From Epilithonimonas xixisoli (lineage in GTDB: Bacteria > Bacteroidota > Bacteroidia > Flavobacteriales > Weeksellaceae), in contig NZ_SOEO01000002.1 of the NCBI RefSeq assembly GCF_004365655.1, positions 124,001 through 188,000 on the forward strand: DNA of 64,000 nucleotides, written 5' to 3'. Positions within the stretch are counted from its first letter, which is position 1, and every line of letters starts with the position of its first letter. Under the pieces are notes generated by a model. That model did no database searches. It saw only the letters and a program-made list of their open reading frames with translations, and was not told where the DNA came from. Of the stretch, positions 24,509 through 33,740 are shown piece by piece. The position numbers and the translations under genes are program-made.

Positions 24509-25690
24509 TTATTTTACTTTTGGTCGTGTCTTTGAAGCCCTAATTCTTTGCTGCTGATAAGAGAAGACCCACATCATATAGATGATTAATCCCGGGAGGA
24601 ACATATTTCGCATCCTGATCATAATTCCTACATTACCCAATGATTGCGAGAAGGCCAAGGTTCCTACAATTAAGAATATCACAAGGCCTTTGATTACAAA
24701 TGGTGCTGCTTTGAACGCACCAATTGGGTTGGTTCGCATCGCTTTGATAAATACAATCACTAAGACCAAGTTCTCCAGCGACGCAATGAGTCCGTTGATG
24801 TTTCTAACGTCAAAAAAGAAAGGTCTGAACCAAAATGTAAGCACTTTAAGCGGGAAAGGATATGATGAAATATCGATAGCTGAGCCCGTGCTTGCGCGGC
24901 TCAGCACCTCCGCTTTTCCTGTCGCAAATTTATCGAAACCTTCTGCAGAAGCTTCTTCTATCTTTGCGAACTCCATCACGCTTGGTAAAATAGCTATTCC
25001 TATTCCTATCATTACGGCAGAAAATAAAAACCTCTGAAAAGGTGACACCTTTCCACCAAATACATAAGCTAATCCGAAACCTAACATTAAGAATAATGTG
25101 ATATGGGGACGGATGGCCATAGATAACAAAATAGAAATTACTAATAAAGGAATTCTCTGAAAAGGTTTCATTAAACCGTAGGTAAACATTCCAATGCAAA
25201 GGAAAAGCAAAGTATCTTTTCCAACTCCAGCACTCCAAAAATGTAGGTTGGGCAAGAAGAAAATCAAAGGAAATAAAACGTATCCACGGATCATTATGTT
25301 ATAAGGAACCAATCTTGCTGCAATTAAGAAAAAGTAAGTTATGCCAAACGATCCCAGCATACTATAGAACATTGTATTTGACAAAAAAGACATACCCATC
25401 AGATTTGCAGGAATAAAATTAAACGCTCTCATAAACGCTGTTCCTTCTCCTCCAGTGATATCTGCCATAAACTGTAAATAGTTCATGTTTTTTGCAACGA
25501 CCCAATACCCCCATGCGTCCCCACCACCATTGTTAGTAGTAAGAAAATATGCAATTCCTAATAAAAAATGAAATAATGCAAGTTTTTTAAGTGATGGATA
25601 GAACAAATATTCCTTATCCTCCATTAGGAGTTTAGGGAATTGCAAAGCAAGCAAAACAAAAAGCGGGATATAAAGAATATCTAAAATCAC
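24509..25690 (-). CDS. Polytopic membrane protein, possible polysaccharide polymerase (Wzy-like)
   Basis: The 393-residue protein has about ten to eleven transmembrane helices. It has a loop LTTNNGGGDAWGYWVVAKNM early on, LPNLHFWSAGVGKDTLLFL, MAIRPHITLFLML and IASLENLVLVIVFIKAM. The last three stretches recur in the paralogue at 23242. The GDAxGYW segment resembles the early loop of EpsG/Wzy-like polymerases. It lies 1 base downstream of a GT4 gene in the capsule operon, which suits a Wzy polymerase that joins repeat units in the periplasm. The assignment is from context and topology, not from a diagnostic motif. Confidence 0.65.
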   Translation of the reverse strand: MILDILYIPLFVLLALQFPKLLMEDKEYLFYPSLKKLALFHFLLGIAYFLTTNNGGGDAWGYWVVAKNMNYLQFMADITGGEGTAFMRAFNFIPANLMGMSFLSNTMFYSMLGSFGITYFFLIAARLVPYNIMIRGYVLFPLIFFLPNLHFWSAGVGKDTLLFLCIGMFTYGLMKPFQRIPLLVISILLSMAIRPHITLFLMLGFGLAYVFGGKVSPFQRFLFSAVMIGIGIAILPSVMEFAKIEEASAEGFDKFATGKAEVLSRASTGSAIDISSYPFPLKVLTFWFRPFFFDVRNINGLIASLENLVLVIVFIKAMRTNPIGAFKAAPFVIKGLVIFLIVGTLAFSQSLGNVGIMIRMRNMFLPGLIIYMMWVFSYQQQRIRASKTRPKVK

Positions 25691-25691
25691 A

Positions 25692-26924
25692 TCAATGTAT
25701 TAAATTTGTGATGAATTGTGCGTAAGTCAAATTATCTAAGGTATGCTGTGCCGAATCTGCGAAGTCGGTAGCTAGCTTATTGTATTCATTAATAGACTGT
25801 CTCATTTTACTTATCAAATCATTCACATCAGATGGTGTAAATAGCAGTGACAACTGTTTAGCCTGATTAATCTCTGCCACACTTTTAAAATTACCATTGA
25901 TTACTATTTTACCCGAAACTAAAGCATCCAAATATTTGACATGAACAATTAGGTCAGAGAATAGATTTTGACGATCCGGACATACGAGAACATTGGCTAC
26001 TTCCTGAAACGATGACAAATAATCGTAGGGTTGTCTTCCCAACATAAATATTTTGTCCGTATTAGCAGCAGTATCCTTAATTCTCCTGCAATCTTCGAAG
26101 GTAGGACCGTCGCCCACCAAAATGAGTCTTGCATGTGGAAACTCGGAAGCTACTTTATCAAAAGCAATAATCAAATCCTGAATTCCACCTGTTTCTTTGT
26201 AAGCACCCGCAAATAAAAAGACAAAATTTTCTGAACTTAGATTCAGATCTTTTTTAATTTTCTCTACAACCTCATCCTGTGGAGGTTTTATATTCCCATT
26301 ATTAAGCACATAAGGCAAATAATAATTTTTTTTAGTAGAAAGTGATGGATATAATTTTTTAAAATATTGATCCATTGCATCACTTGCATAGATGATTCCA
26401 TCTGCATTTCCAAATACTTTACGATCTACATTTTTAGACACTTTTTCCTTCAGACGGAATAAAAGTTTTGATTTTAATGAAGTCGCTTTTCGTGCCTGAA
26501 AATCAAACTCGTTGCTTGCAATTCCGTGAATGTCATTAATATAAGCTTTAATAACATTATTCTTCTGCAACCAATAACCTATAGAATTGTCGAGATATTC
26601 AAAGAATACGATTTGTGTATCTTGCTCGAATGAAGAGAACTTATTACGAAGTTCATTTAAGAGTTGGAGAAATTCTTTATTCAATCTCTTGTAACCAAAT
26701 ACACCCAAAAGAAACTGAAACTTTCTTTTATTTTCCGGTGTAAACTTGGTATCTAATGCAATGGTTTTAACAGTGCTATCAATTTTGGAATGATCTTCCA
26801 AATTAGAAATCAATGTGATATCTGAATGAATCTTAGCCAGTTCATTTATGATTCCCAACATACGGATGGTACCACCACCCTCTTTGCGAAAATCATTCAT
26901 CGTGAAGAACACTATTTTTTTCAT
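25692..26924 (-). CDS. Glycosyltransferase family 4 protein
   Basis: The product is a 410-residue GT-B protein with N-terminal DFRKEGGGTIRMLGIINELAKIH and a C-terminal domain opening FVFLFAGAYKETGGIQDLIIAF, then ARLILVGDGPTFED. The phosphate-binding region reads LIVHVKYLDALVSGKIVI, in place of the usual E-x7-E; this is seen in some GT4 enzymes of capsule loci. Overlaps the SDR gene upstream by 4 bases (ATGA) and is followed within 1 base by the Wzy-like gene. Acts on the cytoplasmic side of the inner membrane. Donor sugar unknown. Confidence 0.85.
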   Translation of the reverse strand: MKKIVFFTMNDFRKEGGGTIRMLGIINELAKIHSDITLISNLEDHSKIDSTVKTIALDTKFTPENKRKFQFLLGVFGYKRLNKEFLQLLNELRNKFSSFEQDTQIVFFEYLDNSIGYWLQKNNVIKAYINDIHGIASNEFDFQARKATSLKSKLLFRLKEKVSKNVDRKVFGNADGIIYASDAMDQYFKKLYPSLSTKKNYYLPYVLNNGNIKPPQDEVVEKIKKDLNLSSENFVFLFAGAYKETGGIQDLIIAFDKVASEFPHARLILVGDGPTFEDCRRIKDTAANTDKIFMLGRQPYDYLSSFQEVANVLVCPDRQNLFSDLIVHVKYLDALVSGKIVINGNFKSVAEINQAKQLSLLFTPSDVNDLISKMRQSINEYNKLATDFADSAQHTLDNLTYAQFITNLIH

Positions 26925-28051
26925 TTGAACAAGCCTTTGGATTTCATTTCCTCAATCGATTTCTCATACTGATCTTTTTGTACCTCTTGTGTGTTTACCC
27001 ATTCTGCAAATTTTTCTACCCCTTGCTGGAAGGTAAAATTTGGTGTGAACTTTAATTTGTCTTTAATTTTAGTTAAATCTGCATAATTGTGTCTGATGTC
27101 GCCTAATCTAAAGTTGCCTGAAATATTAATGTTGACATCGGAATTATACAATCTTTTCAGCGCTTCTGCCACTTCGATAACCGAAGTACAAACACCACTT
27201 CCAACATTGAATACTTCACTCGTCACCTCATCATTCTCAATTCCTGCAATGGTGGCATCTACTACATCGTCGATGAATACAAAATCACGACTTTCCAATC
27301 CATCTTCAAAAATATTGATGTCATTTCCATTTTTAATCTGTGTTGAAAATATGGAGAGAATACCTGTATATGGGTTTTTGAGAGATTGCCCAGGGCCATA
27401 TACATTTTGGTAACGATATGCCACTGCGCCAACCCCTATAGATTTGCAAACATTCAGAACCATTTGTTCCTGATTTTGCTTCGTAATCCCATAGACTGAT
27501 GACGGATGTATTGTTGAAGTTTCGTCTGTTGCCAAAAGTATCAAATTCTGATTACAGATTGAACACTTAGGTTCAAATTCGCCTTTAGCAAGGTTTTCTT
27601 CCAAACGCTCATCTGGATATTGGAAACCGTGCGTTTCACATTGATATTTACCTTCTCCATAAATGGCTCTGGAAGAAGCAATAATGACTTTTTTGACAGA
27701 GTGCTCTCTATTAACGAGGTAATCTAAAAAAATACCAGTTCCATTAATATTAACATCCACATATTTCTGAACCTCGTACATCGACTGACCAGTTCCTGTT
27801 TCTGCTGCCAAATGCACCACAACATCCTGATTAACCAATGCTTTTTCCCAATCTTCAATGTTTCTAACATCGCCCTTTATAAAATTAACCTTACCTTCGA
27901 TTGATTTCAGAAGATCAGAATCATCTCCATGAATTTGTTCTGAAAGATTATCCAATACTGTAATTTCGCAGCCCTTCTCTATTAATTTAAGTGACAAATT
28001 GGATCCGATAAAACCGGCACCTCCCGTAATTAGGACTCTGTTATTTTTCAT
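26921..28051 (-). CDS. NAD-dependent SDR epimerase, dTDP-L-rhamnose 4-epimerase-like
   Basis: The 376-residue extended SDR has an N-terminal TGGAGFIGS nucleotide-binding loop (about 9-17) and the catalytic YGITK (Tyr-x3-Lys). A Cys-containing insertion after SSRAIYGEGKYQC reads CETHG and PKCSICNQN and looks like a small zinc ribbon. That insertion is what I recall in dTDP-L-rhamnose 4-epimerases (WbiB-like, giving dTDP-6-deoxy-L-talose). No rmlABCD genes are in the window, so the donor would have to come from elsewhere; UDP-sugar epimerisation remains possible. Four-base overlaps with both neighbours place it firmly in the operon. Confidence 0.8.
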   Translation of the reverse strand: MKNNRVLITGGAGFIGSNLSLKLIEKGCEITVLDNLSEQIHGDDSDLLKSIEGKVNFIKGDVRNIEDWEKALVNQDVVVHLAAETGTGQSMYEVQKYVDVNINGTGIFLDYLVNREHSVKKVIIASSRAIYGEGKYQCETHGFQYPDERLEENLAKGEFEPKCSICNQNLILLATDETSTIHPSSVYGITKQNQEQMVLNVCKSIGVGAVAYRYQNVYGPGQSLKNPYTGILSIFSTQIKNGNDINIFEDGLESRDFVFIDDVVDATIAGIENDEVTSEVFNVGSGVCTSVIEVAEALKRLYNSDVNINISGNFRLGDIRHNYADLTKIKDKLKFTPNFTFQQGVEKFAEWVNTQEVQKDQYEKSIEEMKSKGLFK

Positions 28052-29244
28052 ATATTTCTTAAAACAATTTGGTATGATTCTGCAGATGCCTCCAGAGAGA
28101 AATAATCCTGGGCTTTAACTGCAATATTATTTTTATCGGCAAATATAGCCTTTTCTAAAAAGTGATTGATACTTTCTGCCTGGATATCTAAACCTAATGA
28201 ATGATCATAGAGAAAGCATTCTTGAAAGTTTTTCAAAATATCATCTGTATCTCCAATTCCTTTGCTGGCAATCACAGGCAAACCGCAAAGAAGATATTCC
28301 CCTAATTTGATTGGCGCAACGCCTTGCATACTGAAGCTTGGCTGGCGCAATGCAAAAGCAACATCTCCAGCATTAAGATAAAAGGGAACTTCATCCGATT
28401 TTACAGATTTCAAAATAATGTTTGATTGCAGTTCTATAGGAATATTCTGTTTTGCAAATTCTATATTTCCTGTTAGGATTAGAAACTTTGAATTATTTTT
28501 ATCCGAATGCTTTTTAAATATTTCCAGCATTTCAGGAAAACAATATTGTGGGCCTAATGAACCGGCATATACAAAAAGAAACTCTGACGCTATTCCTAAT
28601 TCTTCACGTGCTAATGTCCTGGACGAATCATCCTTCGTGAATTTGTTCTTATCTCTCCCATTCAATACCACCGAAAACTTATTTCTATGCTGTTCGCCAA
28701 TATTTTGAATATGCACATCGATTGCTTTTTGAGATCTTGTGATTACAGCATCTGCATTTTTCAGCATTTTTGTTTCTGTTGCTTTCATCAATTTATATTG
28801 GAAGGAACCCTTTTTTAAACCAGCGAAATCTATCCGTTCTTCGATTGGCAGTCCGTCTGCGTCGAAAATAATCCTCCTAAATCCTCCAAAGGAGGACTTA
28901 ATTTGGTTGACCATCATTGCTGGGAATGTACTTCTCGGCATAACGATGTCAATCCTGTTTTTCTCAATGTATTTTTTGATTTTGTTTGATGAGGTAAAAA
29001 CGGTCAAAAGGCTTCCAAAGGATACGTTTGGTTTCCTAATGATTGGAAAAGCAGAGTATTGAATTCCCATTTTTTCTGCGACATTCTTGGTTTGGTTGAT
29101 TTTTTTCTCATCTGCCCAAGTGAACTGTAAGACATGAAACTTTAAATCTTCATTCTTTGCTATTTCTTGAAAAATGGGCATAAAAAGACCTTCCATGTAT
29201 GAGGTCTGTGGTCCGTCCCAAGTGATGAAGAGGAGGTTTTTCAT
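28048..29244 (-). CDS. Glycosyltransferase family 4 protein
   Basis: The protein has 398 residues and a GT-B fold. N-terminal MKNLLFITWDGPQTSYMEGL is typical of WcaI/WbuB-like transferases. The C-terminal domain starts LFVYAGSLGPQYCFPEMLEIF and the donor region reads VAPIKLGEYLLCGLPVIASKGIGD. The E-x7-E is reduced to a single conserved Glu in the KLGEYLLCG segment, as in related enzymes that keep P-x-K-x-x-E. Overlaps the SDR gene by 4 bases and starts 19 bases after the preceding GT4 stop. Donor and acceptor unknown. Confidence 0.85.
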   Translation of the reverse strand: MKNLLFITWDGPQTSYMEGLFMPIFQEIAKNEDLKFHVLQFTWADEKKINQTKNVAEKMGIQYSAFPIIRKPNVSFGSLLTVFTSSNKIKKYIEKNRIDIVMPRSTFPAMMVNQIKSSFGGFRRIIFDADGLPIEERIDFAGLKKGSFQYKLMKATETKMLKNADAVITRSQKAIDVHIQNIGEQHRNKFSVVLNGRDKNKFTKDDSSRTLAREELGIASEFLFVYAGSLGPQYCFPEMLEIFKKHSDKNNSKFLILTGNIEFAKQNIPIELQSNIILKSVKSDEVPFYLNAGDVAFALRQPSFSMQGVAPIKLGEYLLCGLPVIASKGIGDTDDILKNFQECFLYDHSLGLDIQAESINHFLEKAIFADKNNIAVKAQDYFSLEASAESYQIVLRNI

Positions 29245-29263
29245 AATTTATTAGAAATGCAGA

Positions 29264-30343
29264 TTATATTGGTGGATTAAATGACTCATAAAATTTTTCA
29301 AGGTTATTAACATACATTTTAACTGTAAACTTTTCTATGACATCTTCATAAGCTTTTTTTCCAATTTTCTCCCTATCAGCATCATCCATAGACATAATCA
29401 TTTTTAGCTTAGACTCAAGTTCATTCTGATTTTTAGGATCAAACAACCATCCGTTTTTATTATCACTTATAAATTCTGGAATCCCACCAACACGGGAACC
29501 TAAGACGGGAACTTTTAAAAACATTGCTTCAACTGCGGCAATCCCGAATCCTTCTGAGAACGATGGCAAAACAAATAAGTTCGCCGATGATACATATTTT
29601 GATGGTTCAGAAGAAAATCCAGCAAATGTAATTCTAGACTTTAAATTCAATTTTTTTACAAGCAATTCCAAATTTGATCGTTCTCTACCGTCTCCTACAA
29701 TTGTTAAAATTGCATTATTATTTTCAATATTAGAAAATGCTTTGATTAAAATCTCAACATTTTTAACACTTTCCAAACGTCCGACATAAACTATTTTGAA
29801 GTTGTCTGATTTTTGCTGAGGAAATTGACTAGGAATGCTGACTGGATTGTAAATAACCTCTCCTTTATATGAAGGTATCTCTCCTATTATAATCAAGTGA
29901 TCTTTCACTGACTTAGAGACACAGATTATTTTATCTGCTAACTTATAAACTAATTTAAAAATTTTTATAGCGATTGGCGAATGATTAGGAATTCCAATTT
30001 CTTCTCCAACGATTATTTTGACACCCGCTAGCTTTGCTGCAATGATACCATGAAAATTAGCTTCCGCTGCTGCTGTGTGCACAACGTCTGGTTTGATTTT
30101 TTTAATAAATTTATAAACAGTCCATATATTTAAAATATTTTTTATTGCAAATTTTCTATTAAAGATGTAAACTTCAAATCCTCTTTCTCTAAGAATCCCT
30201 TCTGCATTTCCACCAAAACCAATTGCTGCAAACACATAATGATGCTGCAATAATTCAGGTTTTTCTGTGAAACTCAGATATTGTTTTTCTTGACCACCAA
30301 AATCCAACAATGTAGTTAGTCGGAGAATTTTTTTCTTTTGCAT
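29264..30343 (-). CDS. Glycosyltransferase family 4 protein
   Basis: A 359-residue GT4 enzyme: N-terminal KILRLTTLLDFGGQEKQYLSF, the PDVVHTAAAEANFHGIIAAKLAGV segment, then FKIVYVGRLESVKNVEILIKAF. The donor site PSFSEGFGIAAVEAMFLKVPVLG carries a canonical E-x7-E. Spacing to its neighbours is 9 and 19 bases. Markedly AT-rich, like the genes that follow up to wzx. Probably one of the sequential transferases that build the repeat unit. Confidence 0.88.
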   Translation of the reverse strand: MQKKKILRLTTLLDFGGQEKQYLSFTEKPELLQHHYVFAAIGFGGNAEGILRERGFEVYIFNRKFAIKNILNIWTVYKFIKKIKPDVVHTAAAEANFHGIIAAKLAGVKIIVGEEIGIPNHSPIAIKIFKLVYKLADKIICVSKSVKDHLIIIGEIPSYKGEVIYNPVSIPSQFPQQKSDNFKIVYVGRLESVKNVEILIKAFSNIENNNAILTIVGDGRERSNLELLVKKLNLKSRITFAGFSSEPSKYVSSANLFVLPSFSEGFGIAAVEAMFLKVPVLGSRVGGIPEFISDNKNGWLFDPKNQNELESKLKMIMSMDDADREKIGKKAYEDVIEKFTVKMYVNNLEKFYESFNPPI

Positions 30344-30352
30344 TTTCTAAAA

Positions 30353-31432
30353 CTAAGCATTTAAAACTTCTATAATATCTTTTAATTCACTTATATTTTT
30401 TGGAAAGAATATTTTCGCCGGATTTCGACAGCTTTTTTGAAATTTTTTAAAAAATAAATTTATATCTTCTGACAAAGAGAAATGTGTTTTAAACTCTTCC
30501 ATTTCATATAAAAATATAATTGGCATCTCAACATCGAATATGAGTTTATTCGTAATTGCCCCTGTAGAGTAATAAGTGACTAATACTTGATTCTGAAAAT
30601 TTGAGTTTAAAGAGATTATTTCCCAAGGTACATCAGAATTGCAAAAATTATTAAACTCTTCATATTGCTCGCTTTTACTTCTAGGGTGTATCTTAATTAT
30701 GTGACTATAAGATTTAATTTCCATAAAAGTCGAAAACTGAATCTCATTAATATAAGGCTTAAAATCCAAGGGCTGTTCTAAAATAATAAATTTATCCGTC
30801 ACCTTGCTATCATTAAAATTAAAAACGGCATTAAGCTGTTTAGAAAATATGTAATTCGTTTTATTAATTTTGGGCATTTTCACAATGGGTATGGTAGTTT
30901 GATACATTAATTCTGGTGCAAATGCATATAAATCTACATAATTTTCTAAACCATTTGAGTTTGTCAGTCTATTAAATAATTTTTTCTTTTGAGTTGTAGT
31001 CGTTCCAAATTTTAAATAACCACCAACGCCATCTTCAAAAAGATGAATCTTACAATTTCTATTATTAAAAAGAATTTTTTTTAACCCTAATTGAATAATT
31101 ACATCTGCATAAGAAAAGAATACATCATCATAAATCTGAGTGTCTATATCAAAAAAACGACTTGCACTCTTTTTATAATTATAATAACTGAAAAATTTTA
31201 TAAAATGTCTTTTTCGCGATTTTTGGGATAATGATTTTGTAAAGTTTAAAGAATCTGGTACTTCTTTTACTGTCCTAAAAATATTTTGAGAGGATAGGTT
31301 TTTTACTAATTTACTTGAATTTGCGAAATGATTTAATATATAAATATCTGCATTTACATTCTTAAAAAATGTTGTTTTAATATGTATGGAAACTAGAACC
31401 TGATAAGGAGTGGCACAAAAAAAAGCTACCAT
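30353..31432 (-). CDS. Putative sialyltransferase-like glycosyltransferase (GT52/polysialyltransferase-like)
   Basis: The 359-residue protein starts MVAFFCATPYQVLVSIHI, resembling the N-terminus of bacterial lipooligosaccharide sialyltransferases. Three spaced motifs then follow in the order expected for the GT-B sialyltransferase groups: FEDGVGGY (D/E-D-G), IIKIHPRS (HP) and VTYYSTGAITNKLIF (S-S/T). This would transfer a nonulosonic acid from its CMP-activated form. The presence of a full CMP-nonulosonate pathway 5 kb upstream in the same operon supports this. It overlaps the upstream GT4 by 7 bases. Assignment rests on motif pattern and context. Confidence 0.6.
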   Translation of the reverse strand: MVAFFCATPYQVLVSIHIKTTFFKNVNADIYILNHFANSSKLVKNLSSQNIFRTVKEVPDSLNFTKSLSQKSRKRHFIKFFSYYNYKKSASRFFDIDTQIYDDVFFSYADVIIQLGLKKILFNNRNCKIHLFEDGVGGYLKFGTTTTQKKKLFNRLTNSNGLENYVDLYAFAPELMYQTTIPIVKMPKINKTNYIFSKQLNAVFNFNDSKVTDKFIILEQPLDFKPYINEIQFSTFMEIKSYSHIIKIHPRSKSEQYEEFNNFCNSDVPWEIISLNSNFQNQVLVTYYSTGAITNKLIFDVEMPIIFLYEMEEFKTHFSLSEDINLFFKKFQKSCRNPAKIFFPKNISELKDIIEVLNA

Positions 31433-32574
31433 GGTTTCTTGATTTTTCTTGCTGTTAACAATTCATCGTAAAGATTGGCTACTTTTTGCACATAGTTTTC
31501 TTCTGTATATTCCAGCACGGCTTTTTCGAATCCTGCTCGAGAAAATTTCTCTCTCAGATTACTATCATTATAAAGTATATTAAATTTTAATGCTAAATCA
31601 GTAACATCAGATTTTTCTATCAAAAATCCTGTTTTGTTATCATCTACAATATACTTCATACCACCAACTCTGGTAGCTACTATTGGTAAATTATTTAACA
31701 TTGCTTCTGCCAATACCAATCCAAAAGCTTCTCTTGCCGAAACTAATGAAAATACATTCATTAGTTTGTAAAACAAGGTAACATCTGCTTGATATCCTGC
31801 GAATATAACTTTATCTTTGATATCCAATTCTGCAACTTTTTTTAGGTATTTGGCTTTTTCCGGTCCCTCTCCAATTAATAATAATTTGACATTCGTTTTA
31901 TTTTTTGCAAAAATTGCAAATGCATCAATTAAATCTGAGAATCGTTTATGTTCATCACTTAACATTCTACCGACTGAGCCGATTACAAAATCTTTTTCTT
32001 GAATGTTGAATTGTAATTTGGCATTTGAAATTTCTGCATTGTTAACTTCTCGTGGGAGAACAACTCCATTATTAATTAATTGTACTTTACAAGCTGGTAT
32101 TTTGAGTTTTTCTTTAAGATATTCTTCGGTAATTCCTTCCGAAACTCCAACTATTTTATCAGATAATTTTGCAAATATTTTCATCAAAAAATCTCCTTTC
32201 CAAGATCTGTTCTGAGGATCCGATGTTTCTTCTATAATTATTATTGGAACCTTCCGGAGCCAACCATTTACAGCAGCCAAAGTAACCCCTTCGAAAACAG
32301 CACCATGAATAATATCGGGTCTGTAATCATCAATAATTTTCTGCACTTTTTTGTGCAATTTAATATTAAATGGTGATCCAAGCTCTCCAATTTCTATTAT
32401 TTCAACTCCATTTTTTCTGATTTCTTCTGGTATGTATCTTAATGCTTGACTGCAAATGATTACTTGCGTAAATTTATTCTTATCTAACAATTTTGCTAAA
32501 GACAATCTTCTTTTTTCTACGCCACCTCCTGTAACAGACTCTAGGATATGTAAAATTTTAATTTTGTTTTCCAT
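31426..32574 (-). CDS. Glycosyltransferase family 4 protein
   Basis: The 382-residue GT4 enzyme has the glycine-rich N-terminal VTGGGVEKRRLSLAKLL loop, a PDIIHGAVFEGVTLAAV segment and the C-terminal-domain start FVIGSVGRMLSDEHKRFSDLIDAF. Its E-x7-E is intact in SAREAFGLVLAEAMLNNLPIVA. The start codon overlaps the stop of the upstream GT4 by one base, and the end overlaps the sialyltransferase-like gene. Sugar specificity unknown. Confidence 0.88.
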   Translation of the reverse strand: MENKIKILHILESVTGGGVEKRRLSLAKLLDKNKFTQVIICSQALRYIPEEIRKNGVEIIEIGELGSPFNIKLHKKVQKIIDDYRPDIIHGAVFEGVTLAAVNGWLRKVPIIIIEETSDPQNRSWKGDFLMKIFAKLSDKIVGVSEGITEEYLKEKLKIPACKVQLINNGVVLPREVNNAEISNAKLQFNIQEKDFVIGSVGRMLSDEHKRFSDLIDAFAIFAKNKTNVKLLLIGEGPEKAKYLKKVAELDIKDKVIFAGYQADVTLFYKLMNVFSLVSAREAFGLVLAEAMLNNLPIVATRVGGMKYIVDDNKTGFLIEKSDVTDLALKFNILYNDSNLREKFSRAGFEKAVLEYTEENYVQKVANLYDELLTARKIKKPW

Positions 32575-33728
32575 TATTCTATTAGTAGTTTCAAAAGTTT
32601 TTCATTCAAATTTTCCTGACAATAACTACTTTGTACTGTGATAATTGCATTTTTTCTAATTTCCAACATTTCATTGGATGTATAGTTTTGTACTATCCAT
32701 CTCAATTTGTCTACAAACTGATTGACATTACCAGGTTCACATAGAAATCCGTTCACATTATCAATCAAATAATCTGGAATTCCACCTAAAGCAGACGATA
32801 ATACAATTTTTCCTTGCGCCATCGCTTCTAAAACCGAGGTTGCTTGGTTTTCACATCTTCCTTCGGAATCATATACTCCTGAATACAAATATGTGATACT
32901 GTTTTGTAATTCGGAAATGACTTCGTGGTGATTTTTCATCCCTAGTAGATTTATTTTCTTGTCAATTTTTTTTAATTTGATGTAATTAGCAATCTCAGAA
33001 AAAAGAGGTCCATCGCCTATTATTTCGAATTTAACATTATCATCATTAAGCTTTGACAAGATATCGACAGCAAGCCGGTGTCCTTTTAACTCAATAAATC
33101 TGCCGACTGACAACACTTTAAAATCACCAATACAAATGCCATAATTAGACAAATTTTTGATGGATACTATGTTATTTCTGCTAATACCTACAGGAAGTTT
33201 AACAAGTTGCCTTGTCAATCCATATTTTGACAATTTACTTTTTGCCATCTGAGTACCATAAAGTACTATGTCTGCATGTGTTCGTAATATTTTATAAAAA
33301 CCAATATTATATTTCTCAAAATTCATGTCCAAGCCATGAAACCTAATGATTAACTTGGTCGTTTTGGGAATAACTCCTATGGCTTTCAGTTGTGCAATTA
33401 GTTTTCCATTAGTTCCAAAATGACAATATATAGTGTCGAACTTACGTTCCCTAAAGAAATTGATTAAATATCCCAGAGACCCATTCAGTCCGTTCTTAAA
33501 TTTTAAACTTTTAAAATAATACAAAGAAAATTTTGCGGGGTTTTGGACAAATCTTTTTAATGTAGACGTTGGCATGTCTAAACCAGAAATTCGATCATTC
33601 GACTTTCCGTAATGCAGTATTTCTAAGCTTATTTCTGATTTTGTAAAAAGAAATTGAAGTTCATCCGCAATAAAGGTTTCGGATGATTTTCCATAATAAT
33701 TCATGAAAACTAAAACTTTTTTCTCCAT
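32574..33728 (-). CDS. Glycosyltransferase family 4 protein (WcaL/AmsK-like)
   Basis: The protein has 384 residues. N-terminal MNYYGKSSETFIADELQFL matches the SETFI opening of colanic-acid type transferases (WcaL, AmsK, KfoC-like). It continues with FDTIYCHFGTNGKLIAQL and FKVLSVGRFIELKGHRLAVDIL, and has an E-x7-E donor site in EGRCENQATSVLEAMAQGKIVLS. It lies 12 bases after the GT-B-like gene and overlaps the next GT4 by one base. It probably acts late in repeat-unit assembly (inference from family). Confidence 0.87.
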   Translation of the reverse strand: MEKKVLVFMNYYGKSSETFIADELQFLFTKSEISLEILHYGKSNDRISGLDMPTSTLKRFVQNPAKFSLYYFKSLKFKNGLNGSLGYLINFFRERKFDTIYCHFGTNGKLIAQLKAIGVIPKTTKLIIRFHGLDMNFEKYNIGFYKILRTHADIVLYGTQMAKSKLSKYGLTRQLVKLPVGISRNNIVSIKNLSNYGICIGDFKVLSVGRFIELKGHRLAVDILSKLNDDNVKFEIIGDGPLFSEIANYIKLKKIDKKINLLGMKNHHEVISELQNSITYLYSGVYDSEGRCENQATSVLEAMAQGKIVLSSALGGIPDYLIDNVNGFLCEPGNVNQFVDKLRWIVQNYTSNEMLEIRKNAIITVQSSYCQENLNEKLLKLLIE

Positions 33729-33740
33729 TTAATTTTTCGG

